In this document: one piece after another, positions 12,901-22,187 of the stretch
How positions within the stretch are numbered: the first letter of the stretch is position 1
How the letters are laid out: every line of letters begins with the position of its first letter
Assembly (NCBI GenBank): GCA_036897095.1
Contig: JAYMSP010000197.1
Coordinates: 1 to 64,000 of the forward strand
Reading direction: 5' to 3'
Source of the DNA: Plantago elongata
Lineage: Eukaryota > Streptophyta > Magnoliopsida > Lamiales > Plantaginaceae
Length of the DNA: 64,000 nt
Notes under the pieces: generated by a model
Seen by the model: the letters and a program-made list of their open reading frames with translations, nothing else
Databases searched by the model: none
What the model was told of the DNA's origin: nothing
Made by a program: the position numbers and the translations under genes

Positions 12901-15820
12901 GTTCTTAGACTATGATTCGCGTTCTATATATGGGGGAGTACTGAGAATGACATGCCTTCCATTATGCTAGCTCAACGTTTCGTCCATCTGTTGGTCCGGG
13001 ACTAATTCACACCTTTTATTGCCCACAAACGATATAAACACCCGAAGCTTTAAAGAGTTTAAAGGGATTTTGTACGTACACGCCACTTATACCAATAAAA
13101 TGTAGTACCTTTTGTTTTGGGAAATCATTTTTTAAGAACTTTAGAATTACCGGATATACGAACGGGGATGAAAAAGTGTACATGAACGAAAAATGGGTTC
13201 AGTTTATTGGGCCAGTATAACACTCAGAAGATCAATAATCAGACAGATTCATTCAAAGAAATAAAGTTCGCAGCAAAAACATCATCACATTGGTTCCATT
13301 GTCTAAGTAGTAGTACTACAAGATCATGCATGAATTTTTTTTTAACAGAAGAACCACTAAGGTGCTTTATGCTTACAAGCTGTGTGGAACTCAAAATTAA
13401 TTGCTCACGTGATAAATTTGTGTTCAATTAACACTACTGGTGAGGGCATGTAATGTGGTTTAACTTAAGAGTTGAACCCAAGTACGTGTCGAATTTAAGG
13501 GCAGTATAGCTTTAGATGATCATATGGAACTATAGATGAACATATAATTTCCAAATGAAATTCTCGTGAAATACTTAATTGTTTTAAATAGTGAAAAAAG
13601 ATCATATCACGTATAGAATAATATAAATAGAGGTGAATTGTGTTATACAATACAAAGAAACAATTTATTTTCATTTTCCAATTTGCATTGAAACGTACTT
13701 CAACTTTTTGATGAATCTACCCGACTCGGGTATGATCTTATCACATTTAAAAGTTCAAACTTATAAATAATTTACATATTTAGAGCATGAACACTTAGTT
13801 GTAAATTTTATACGCGTGAATTATTGAGAATATAGGTGTACTTTATTAGTAACAATATTTTACCTCGAATCCTAGAAACCTATGTTTTGGAGATTTGGGA
13901 GAGGTAATTGCCCTTTGTATTTTATTGGTGTCGGGGGAGAGTTATTCAAGTTGGTGAGATCCTTTCTTATGCTCTTTGTAACATTGTTCGGTTATTATGA
14001 ATAATTTCTTTTTTGCATTTCTAAATAGAAAATACATGCATATAAGAAGACTCTGGCTGGAAGATCCCGACTCACTAGGTAGCAGATCGAATTTGAAAGG
14101 ACAAAAACTAAAGAACAAGAATCCAATGCCGCAATAACATTATGAGAAGACAATAATTCTTGCTCCAAATCTGAGTTGAACATGGAAAAACAGGGAATTA
14201 TATTAGATGCTGATCGTTCCATCTCATTTCCCTGCTTATTTCCGTCAAAAAGGTACATTACTAAGATTACATAACAGTTTTCACCACTACAATTTAAACA
14301 CCACTCACTTTGCTCAATCTTTACCTTCTTATATTCTTATTTATTTACTTCATTTTCTATATAAATAATGTGTTATAAATAATAAGTTCACCATTGATAT
14401 CTTAACCCTAATAATTGGGATGCAAAAGCCTCACAGTGTACTCCTTAATCACTGAATTTGAACACAAATTACTTAATTGTTCCACATATACTATAATATT
14501 TAACGAATGTTCATAAAATTCAATTTCATAATATATATACATAATGTCTATCTGATTAATGTTTAAAATAAAATTTTACAAAATTTTAATTCGAACAATT
14601 TTATGCAATATGATGATATGTAATAGTGGTTCCAAGTGGGAAAGACAACATGAGACTGTCTCAGCATTAAAAGCATTGTAATAAGGCCCGATTCTTCATT
14701 TTCCTTTTCTTTCTTTGTTTTTTTTTTTTCAAGTTGAATTTGCTATTAGATTCGATACATATAAGTTGGTGACTTGGTGTACTCGATCACAATGTGAGCA
14801 CCATGGGTCGTTTTGACTAAAAGTAAAAATGAATTTTGTAGGTACATGGTTGAAACTATACCAATAAATTACTGTTTCCTTTAATGATCTGACCTTTAAT
14901 GGGTCCGAAAATGAGAATTAAGCCTATTTACATGGCCGAAAGGGTTATTATGATTATACCCTTCCTAGTGATCGGTCGGATATATGCATGTCTTTGCCTA
15001 AACTACTTTGACTTATGCAAGTGCAACAAGATCTTACCAGGATCAAATATTTGACTCTCCTGCAGTACCTACTTCACTAAATTTTACCTATAGATATATC
15101 ATACTATATAGTATGAGTACATGTACATTTCAGTTCGTCAATGTGTATTATGAAATAAAATACCTAATTACTTCTAAATACAATGTAATCGAGATCGATC
15201 CGGGATTTAACATGGTGATAATAATCGCTTCGTACGGCCATGTATAACCCGGCCCATCAACCCGACTTGGTTTTGAACTTCCTGATATTGCGTAACTTAC
15301 AATTATAGGCTCATGCAAAATGTGTTAATTCATAAGAAAACTGTCAACTTCTACTAGACTGGAATGTATAATGATCATTTTGAGTTATGGTTGTAATTCA
15401 ATGACAAACAATAAAGAGCACAACACGAAGACGTGAAATATTGACTTATGTGCCAAATTGCAAAGACAGATATGTATACGGCCTGTGCAGTTTATTGGAG
15501 TTGAAATAAAATGATGAAGAAATTTAAAGAAGTGACCTTGTATTGCACAAGTTCATCAAGATAAGGTAAATAGAGCACCATAGTCGTTTTCATTGCTACC
15601 AAAAAGCACATAAAAGAGAAAAGGAAGCCAAAGTTGCTAAATAATAGGCTTTTCGGACATAAGTCAAGAACTGTCTTATCTAGTAACACAAACACACATT
15701 TGTGCTTCAGGGTCAACGCTAATTACTTTCTTCTTATAGTTGGTCAACTTCCTAACTAGGACGATAATGCATGCCTGCTTTCCTTTTTCACTCATTCTAA
15801 CTTTCCTGATTGCAAAATTA
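9977..15820. other. Gene-free, repeat-bearing region
   Basis: The first 150 bases are the CCT gene leader, with a GAGT microsatellite at about 10015-10032. A T-run of about 20 lies near 10148-10166. A short diverged duplication is visible: CAACGTTTCGTTCATC near 12713 and CAACGTTTCGTCCATC near 12972. Otherwise the DNA is AT-rich, and short open frames such as 13207-13431 (+) and 13995-14258 (-) have no recognisable content. I see no RNA gene. Confidence 0.4.
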
Positions 15821-15898
15821 TTTTTTTAAACGGATTACTCGAACCTCCGATTTATTAGGAGGTGAAGCGTATTACCAACTTAGTTGCGCTTCATTGTC
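15821..15898 (-). mobile_element. tRNA-derived SINE head (family 1), minus copy
   Basis: On the minus strand it begins GACAATGAAGCGCAACT, continues AGTTGGTAA (A-box region), then CTAATAAATCGGAGG and a B-box-like GGTTCGAGTAATCC, and ends in a short A-run. Its first 17 bases match the plus copy at 16054 exactly, so the two form an inverted pair about 155 bases apart. Confidence 0.6.
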
Positions 15899-16053
15899 CC
15901 TAATTGCAAAATGTTATTTCATCCCGTTTTCTAAAGTTTTTCGTCTACTTTTGAAGTGAAAATGAAAAGGGTGAGTTACTTTTTAATTATAATAATTGTG
16001 TGTGAATGAAATTTTGTGTTGATGTTAATTTCATATTTCATTTTGTAAACAGT

Positions 16054-16145
16054 GACAATGAAGCGCAACTCAGTTGGTAAGACACTTCAACTTTAATTAA
16101 TAGGTCGGGGGTTCGAGTCACCATTAGTCGATTCAAAGAAAAAAT
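16054..16145 (+). mobile_element. tRNA-derived SINE head (family 1), plus copy
   Basis: The sequence GACAATGAAGCGCAACT is followed by CAGTTGGTAAGACACTTC (A-box region), TTAATTAATAGGTCGGG and a B-box-like GGGTTCGAGTCACC, and ends in an A-rich tail near 16137-16145. This is the best-preserved member of family 1 in the window. It lacks an acceptor stem and is therefore not a tRNA gene. Confidence 0.62.
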
Positions 16146-17337
16146 TGCAAGCAGTTGAATATATTAAATGGTATAATGGGTGACAAAACTAAAATGAAAA
16201 CGAAATGTATTATATGAAACCTTAAAATTATCAAAATAAGAATTTTTTTTACGGGATAAAATGAGTAATATTTTTTTTCCTACTAACTACTACATAAAAG
16301 TGAGTGAATAATGTTTAGATTTAGGTTATACCAAAGATGGAGGTTGAGGGGAGTAATACAATTAAGTTCTAAACAATTACTTTGGACTGTTTTGGTTTTT
16401 AGGTGAAATTAGATGGTTTGGATTAAACCTTTAGCTGAGTTGTGCTAATTAGAATTAATTTTTTTTATAAAATATTAAATTCCAGTTAAAGCAACTAATA
16501 AAGTTCTAGTTTCAACAATCATATTCTTTTACTATGCACTTTCTTTCCTTATTCGGTGACATCGATAATTAATATGTCAGCTTATCATAAAATTATAAAT
16601 GAGTCGAGCTGAAATAATCTTCATTGGGATTCTTCGTTTCTCGTTTTATGTGTTAAACTAGTCCTGGCCCAAAGAGTAACAAGCTGAAGCATGCAGACTG
16701 CAGTGGACTGAGCCAGGGCAAGAGACTTGTTACTTGTTGGACGTCCCAACGGCCCATTATCTGCTCCAGCAAAAATGAGTGAGATATAGTAAAGGTTTAT
16801 TATAGTAAAGTTACACTTCAATTTTCCAACTTTTATTTACACCAAGTCACCAACATCCCACACACAAAATATAAAAATAATCAATCACAATGATATTTTC
16901 TACCTTCTACGTAACAAAAGTAGAGTGTTCCATAATCGATATGAAACCCTAATTTCAGTTAATTTATATGGTAAATAAACGGAAGCTGAATCTTGATATT
17001 CTTTTATTTTTTTTATTAGATTATGACTTAGAAAATTAATTGTAACGAATTTATCCGATTGAGTTTCTTCAATTTAAGTGAAAATTCAAAGATACGGAAT
17101 AAATTCTACTCTTGACATCTGTGCAGCCACAGAGAGCTAATGAGACAGCATCATATTTATATGCACATTTCACCGAATCAGATAGTACATCATTGCTAAT
17201 AAGAATAATTAGCACTTAATTGATGAAGCTATGAGTATGTATGTTGACGAGGTATTGTCTAGTTCAGAGTTCAGACTTGGACCTAGTACTTGGATAGTTG
17301 GATATACGGCCGACCACTAAGATAATCTTTTTAATCC
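16146..17337. other. AT-rich intergenic DNA
   Basis: No gene or named element that I can support. The open frame at 16621-16821 (-) has no recognisable motif. Confidence 0.4.
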
Positions 17338-17764
17338 GGAAAAAATTCGAAAAAGGTACCCTAAATTAAGTTGTGACATCTTTGAAAACGTACTTTTAGT
17401 TGTTACCGTCCAATTTTAATATCTTAAGTTGATATTGTGCTCGATTTTGGTACCTTATAACATGTGATAGCTTAATTATGTGACACGTGTCACATTGAAA
17501 AATATAAAAATACGGTGGACCTAAACGTGAATACGACTGTCTTTATTAATTACAAATAAATTCTAAGTTTTAACAATATTATTAAACGTAAATACGATCG
17601 TCTTTATTCAAATTGACACGTGTCACTTAATTAAACTGCCACATATCATCAAATTACTAAAATTGAACACAATGTCAATTTAAAATACTAAAGTTAAACA
17701 GTAACAACTAAAAATAACTTTTTCGAAAATATTATAATTTAAAATACATTTTCCAAGATTTCCC
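17338..17764. mobile_element. Long inverted-repeat element (MITE, Mutator-like style)
   Basis: The left arm (17338 to about 17500) and the reverse complement of the right arm (17764 back to about 17605) align over roughly 150 bases with mismatches. Shared blocks include CTTTTAGTTGTTAC against TTTTTAGTTGTTAC, and GTGACACGTGTCA near the inner end of both arms. The outer ends read GGAAAAAATTCGAAAAAGG and, in reverse complement, GGGAAATCTTGGAAAATG. The short centre contains a diverged direct repeat (ATACGACTGTCTTTATT near 17531 and ATACGATCGTCTTTATT near 17591). It encodes no protein, so it would be a non-autonomous DNA element. The superfamily is uncertain because I found no clean target-site duplication. 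Confidence 0.65.
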
Positions 17765-18322
17765 TTCTTTGATCACGAAACGACATGATATCACATGCCA
17801 AATTGTAATCTCCCAGATGTTTTGCTCAATACAAATGATAAAATATCAAACCATTGTCAGTATTCAACAAATGGTGTATTTCTTTTATCTGCAAAAATAT
17901 GTGCGGACTGACTACAGCACCACAAAATTTTTTTAAAAAATATATAATATATGGGGAAGAATGAATTTAAGATACAAATATATATGTGACCAAATAATAT
18001 GTGGTTAAAAATGAGTTGTATTGTGGACGTTATTTACATAAATAAAAAATTATTTTATTTTGATGGGACGTTTAAAACGAAAAATTATTTTACTTTTAAC
18101 GGAGTAATTTATAACCAATTCAATGTCATGTTTTAAACGATAAGAAGTACCACGAGGAATTCTGTATTAAAATTTGCAGTCCCCTACAACATAACAAGTA
18201 TTCAACAAATTTAAGTGTAACTTTGAACATGATTACAAGCAAGGTGCTCATTAAAATCATTTTGTATGTCATGAAGATTAATCCCCTGTCCCTACATAAG
18301 TGACACTTGGTAAAATCAAAAA
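17765..18322. other. AT-rich DNA with a possible MITE remnant
   Basis: The stretch near 18050-18110 (GATGGGACGTTTAAAACG, then ACTTTTAACGGAGTAA) resembles the end of a Stowaway-type MITE, but I could not find the other end. No gene is supported. Confidence 0.3.
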
Positions 18323-18575
18323 ACATAAGTTGTTTATGTTTCTTTTAATAATTTACATAATTTTTTAAATTATTATTGAACATAAAATATATAATTACAA
18401 TTACAATTGTTAAACAACACGAATTTATCAATCGATTACAGATGCAAATAACCACCAATCTCTATTCAAAGAATATTAATCACCTATTTCAGAGAATTGA
18501 ACCCGTGACCTCATGGTTACGGGTGTCTCAGCTTACCACTCGGTTATAAACGATTTGACATAAGTTGTTTATGTT
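18323..18575 (-). mobile_element. Complete tRNA-derived SINE (family 2) with 18-bp target-site duplication
   Basis: A perfect 18-base direct repeat, ACATAAGTTGTTTATGTT, occurs at 18323-18340 and 18558-18575 and brackets 217 bases. On the minus strand the bracketed DNA begins with a tRNA-like head: ATAACCGAGTGGTAAGCTG as A-box region and GGTCACGGGTTCAATTC as B-box region. It ends in an AT-rich tail. A pol III head, an AT-rich tail and a long target-site duplication define a SINE inserted by LINE-type reverse transcription. The identical duplications suggest a fairly recent insertion. Confidence 0.8.
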
Positions 18576-19188
18576 AAAGTCACGAAAAATGGAAACTGAA
18601 AGGCAAGGCAAAGATCGAGTAGAAAAGGAGTATAACCATTTTGAGCTAACGTGAGAGTAAAGGCAGTGAATAGTGAAAGAGGGATAAATTATAGGGGCCA
18701 ACATGCAAAGTGGGTCATGTGGGCTCACAATCACATTAGTTTGTTTCACTGATTAACTCACATGGAGAACCATCTTCACACACATGGACACCCTTTTCTG
18801 CAACTAGTATTCGACGTTTTACCTTGCTACTTACATCTTTAACTTTACATATCACCAAATACATGTGATCGATTCCTTTAAGATACTTTCGTTTACTTTT
18901 GCTACTCGTTTTTGTTGTAGCTAGCTAGAATTCCTTATTCATATAATATTGATGGTAACTTTTAAATTGATTGGCAACATTTTAACACCCAGATTGTTTG
19001 TAATTACAAAACATATGATATATCATATGGTACGTACATTCACCATAGAAGGACTAAATGAACGAATATGTTATTGTAGACACACATGTTAATTTCATTT
19101 TACTATGTCATTGAGGTACGTACTACATAAACATTGTTGTGGATATTTATAGTATACAGTTATAGTATAACATAAGTAATGCATAATA
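18576..19188. other. Intergenic DNA
   Basis: No gene or element seen. The frame at 18528-18749 (-) overlaps the SINE and has no motif. Confidence 0.4.
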
Positions 19189-19277
19189 ACAATGAAGTGC
19201 ATCTCAGTTGGTAAGCCGATTCCCTTTCAATTAATAAGTCAGGAGTTCGTGTCATCTTTAACCGTTTCAAAAAAAAG
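19189..19277 (+). mobile_element. tRNA-derived SINE head (family 1)
   Basis: It begins ACAATGAAGTGCATCTC and continues AGTTGGTAAG, TCAATTAATAAGTCAGG and a diverged B-box GAGTTCGTGTCATC, with an A-run at 19270-19276. It is clearly the same family as the copy at 16054 but more diverged. Confidence 0.55.
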
Positions 19278-19721
19278 TAATTACAAATTACAAGGCATTG
19301 TTCATCACTATATTAAATATAGGATTTTCGTTTACTGCATCTTTGTATTAAGAATATTGATCTGTAGCCTTTCAAATGAAAGAAAATAAATGATTGAATG
19401 AGGTTCAAACGGAGTGTAATAGGATTGAACGTCATTGTGAAAGTTTACTGGGGGAGTTATTGCAATTTTACCCGGTCAATGAATCAAGAAGTTTTCCTTT
19501 TCAATGGAAAGAAACAGTCCATATTGCAATTTGTTGCCTGTACTAGTGTACTACTATAAATTTACCCACAAGTGCCAGAACTTTACATAATTGTTGCCCG
19601 GTCGAAAATGTTTCACAAAATTGCAATGCACAGACACTCCCCAAGCCCACAAAAACATGATGTTCCATTGTTCCTTATAGTATTTGTTTTCATATATCTC
19701 ACTTCAAGGTGAAGTTGTCAT

Positions 19722-19800
19722 GGGAGTCATAAAGTGGTTTGGTGGTAAGTAGTTCGAAAATGTATGTAGCAGGTAAAGAGTTCGAATCCCAATAACTTTA
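19722..19800 (+). mobile_element. Possible tRNA-like SINE head (third type)
   Basis: GTGGTTTGGTGGTAAGTAG resembles an A-box region, and GAGTTCGAATCCC is a near-perfect B-box at the right spacing. There is no acceptor stem, so it is not a tRNA gene. The right end is not defined. Confidence 0.35.
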
Positions 19801-19879
19801 AAATTATAAGGTGGTAGAGACATGGAGTTATCAATTGGTTCTGGTTAAGGTAATACAACGAGCTATAATGTGGTACAGA

Positions 19880-20000
19880 TAATTATATCTTATAATTATA
19901 ATTAACTTATTAAAAATAGATACAATTATCCTTAGCACATATAATTATACCTTATAATTATAGTTAACTTATTAAAAAAAAGGTACAATTATCCTTTCAC
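19880..20000. repeat. Tandem duplication, two copies of about 60 bp
   Basis: The two halves (19880-19939 and 19940-20000) share CTTATAATTATA, TTAACTTATTAAAAA and TACAATTATCCTT in the same order. They differ by a few substitutions and small indels. Confidence 0.65.
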
Positions 20001-20080
20001 TCAAATGTCTAACTTATGAGAGTAAAAAGTCCCCTAATCCCTGGAGTACTTTTCATTAATGGCATTTCATTCACTAATTA

Positions 20081-20253
20081 CCGTAGAAACTCCTCATAAG
20101 AATACCCTATAAAAGAATAATTTCTTTATAATTATAAAAATTTACGGTTCCAATTTGTATATAGACACATTAAAAAAATTCTATTTAGGAACAAACTCTT
20201 TATAGTAATATTTTTTTCGGTCCCGACAATATAACTATATAGAGTTTTTACTG
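20081..20253. mobile_element. Emigrant-like MITE (Tc1/mariner, pogo group)
   Basis: The 173-base element is flanked by TA on both sides (20079-20080 and 20254-20255). Its left end is CCGTAGAAACTC, and the right end in reverse complement is CAGTAAAAACTCTATATAG. This resembles the known Emigrant terminal repeat beginning CAGTAAAACCTCTATA. The inner GTCGGGACCG also recalls that family. It has no coding capacity and would depend on a pogo-type transposase elsewhere. Confidence 0.7.
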
Positions 20254-20271
20254 TAGTTACTTATTTAATAC

Positions 20272-20484
20272 TCCCTCCATTTTTTTTAAGAGCTTCCTAG
20301 TCTCTCACTTCTCTCCAATTAAGAAACTTGAAATAAATAAATAGTTTATAAGATGTATTATATTGATGAAGTTGTAAGTGGGTGATAAAGTAAGAGAGAG
20401 ATTGATTAAATTGGTGATAAAGTATGAAAAATAAACAATAGAAAAATTAGTTAGTGGGGATAAAACTTTTCATTTTTGGTGTTA
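20272..20484. mobile_element. Stowaway-like MITE, one end only
   Basis: TA followed by CTCCCTCCATTTTTTT is the typical left end of a Stowaway element. The matching right end is absent: the sequence runs directly into the TTA that borders the Harbinger element. Truncation, or insertion of the neighbour, would explain this. Confidence 0.4.
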
Positions 20485-21494
20485 GGCCATCTTCAATGGT
20501 GACGACTTGCGGCGTGTCGTTGCGCGTTTTTTCTGGAATTGTGACGCGGCGCCGTCACGTCGTGGTTGCCACATCATATTTTATTTTATTTTGAAGTTTA
20601 CATATTATAAAATTGTTTAGAAGTTGAAATTAACAAAATTGCATTTTATTGAAGACGTTTTATAATTTATTAAAGTAGAACAAACCACGAATATATTACA
20701 ACATAGTGCGGGGAATTTAAATCAAACAAAAATAAAATGCAACAAACCCACAACATATGACATTGAAATAAACAAACACACAACCTCGATTGGAGAAGAT
20801 CCATATTCACTGTTGCCTCCAAATACGTTCCATCAAATCGTTTGTTAGCTGGGCGTGCGTGATTAAACTATGCATCCGGTGTATCCGGGATAGTATTTAT
20901 TGTAGACGGCGCCCGACAGATACTAACTCCATCAGTGAGATCCGGTACATGCTCACGGGTATCTTGTTCGAGCTCTTCAATTTCCTCATCATAGTTTAGG
21001 TATTTGTGGCCTTCATCTTCAACTATCATGTTGTGGAGTGTTATGCAACAATCTATAATCATTTTGAGAATGACTTTGTTGTGCGCAAGGGCCGGATTTC
21101 GTATAATTGCAAACCTTGCTTGCATAACTCCGAAAGCACGTTCGACGTATTTGCGGCAGGTCTCTTGGAGCTCGGAGAACTTGGATTGTTTGTGAGTTAC
21201 CGGATTCGGGATGTCAGGAACAAACGTAGCCCAAAATGGGTATATCCTATCGGTTAGATAGTAGTACATGTTGTATTGATGACATGAGCTTTGGAACAAA
21301 GGTCGAACGTGACTCAGTTGGGGTTGGAAAGAACTATTTCGAAGTGAGCTTGCATACTCATGGTATTTGTCGGGTTTTGTTGATTTTCAACCACTGGAAA
21401 TATGCCGTGTCCATCTCGTCGAAAAATTGAAGTGGATATGGTGTTTTGAGGGGAAAAATAGTTTATTAAGCTTACAAGTTGATTGAAGATGGCA
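20485..21494 (-). mobile_element. Internally deleted PIF/Harbinger DNA transposon
   Basis: The left end GGCCATCTTCAATGGTGACG follows TTA (20482-20484), the target preferred by this superfamily. The right end contains ATTGAAGATGGC (21482-21493), its inverted match over about 12 bases, but the TTA on that side has decayed to TTG. A transposase remnant occupies 20868-21299 on the minus strand. At about 1.0 kb it is far too short for an autonomous element. The region 21300-21440 (-) keeps a short reading frame that may be the start of the lost N-terminal part. Confidence 0.7.
20868..21299 (-). pseudogene. PIF/Harbinger transposase, C-terminal half of the DDE domain
   Basis: The open frame of 143 residues holds the second catalytic Asp in YYLTDRIYPFWATFV and the third acidic residue in VERAFGVMQARFAII, followed by ITLHNMIVEDE. 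This is the usual end of the HARBI1/PIF nuclease core. The first catalytic Asp and the N-terminal helix region are missing, so the product cannot be an active transposase. Full-length PIF transposases have about 350-450 residues. The sequence is otherwise uninterrupted, which suggests modest age or capture by deletion from a coding element. A domesticated role is not supported by anything nearby. Confidence 0.8.
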
Positions 21495-22187
21495 TTGGTT
21501 GATTGAAGGTTGCATTGATTGAAGGTATGAGCATTGATTAGAGAAGTATAAATTCCAATTCTCCATGATTAAAGAATGAAATCACCCTTTTTTTTAAGCA
21601 ACAATATAAAACCTTGAGAACAAGTTGAAACGGAGCCTTTTTCACGTCGTCTTGAAATTTGAAACTGTTGTTAATGGCCACATTTATCTTTTTTGTTTTC
21701 TTTTTTAATAATTTTTCAATTTCAATTTTCAACTGCAACAAGCTATTTTTCTGGAGAGCTTCATTTTCACGCTCTGCTCTGTAATTTCTACTCACTCACT
21801 CACTCACCTTTAGCATCACTTTCACCTCAAGCTATCTAAACCTTCAATTTCACACACACAGAGAGAAATACCTACTACTCTCTCTTCACTCACTCTCTCA
21901 CAGTATCATACGATCGTATTTTGTATTCACATTGCCGGCCAAGCAGGTACAATCCTCATCTCGCATACGTACAGCTCGCTATATGCCAAATCGCATTCAA
22001 TGCCGTTTGTTCTAGACTAATTTCGATTCATCTCCTGTTCTCTACGCAATGTTGTGGTTATTTTTGCTAATGTTTTGATTAGATTTAGGGTAATTGCATC
22101 TCGAGTTGACTCGGTTTTAATGAATACTCGTTTGATTTGGATACAGTACGATTGGAGTGAGTGAGTAATCGATTGATTGATTGGAGA
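21495..22187 (+). promoter_or_regulatory. Upstream region and probable leader of the kinesin-5 gene
   Basis: A degenerate repeat of GATTGAAGGT-like units lies at 21480-21540. From about 21785 the plus strand becomes rich in CT and CA (CTCACTCACTCACTCACC, then ACACACACAGAGAG), as in plant 5' leaders. A possible leader intron runs from a donor near 21947 (AAGCAG then GTACAA) to an acceptor near 22147 (GGATACAG), just before the start codon. I see no secure TATA box. Confidence 0.4.

Noticed and set aside
16054-16145. Possible tRNA gene suggested by A-box and B-box
   Set aside because: No acceptor stem pairs at the ends, and the same head recurs several times with an A-rich tail, so it is a SINE.
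21620-21640. AACGG core as a mitosis-specific activator element for kinesin-5
   Set aside because: A single five-base core without the flanking consensus occurs by chance too often to be reported as a site.
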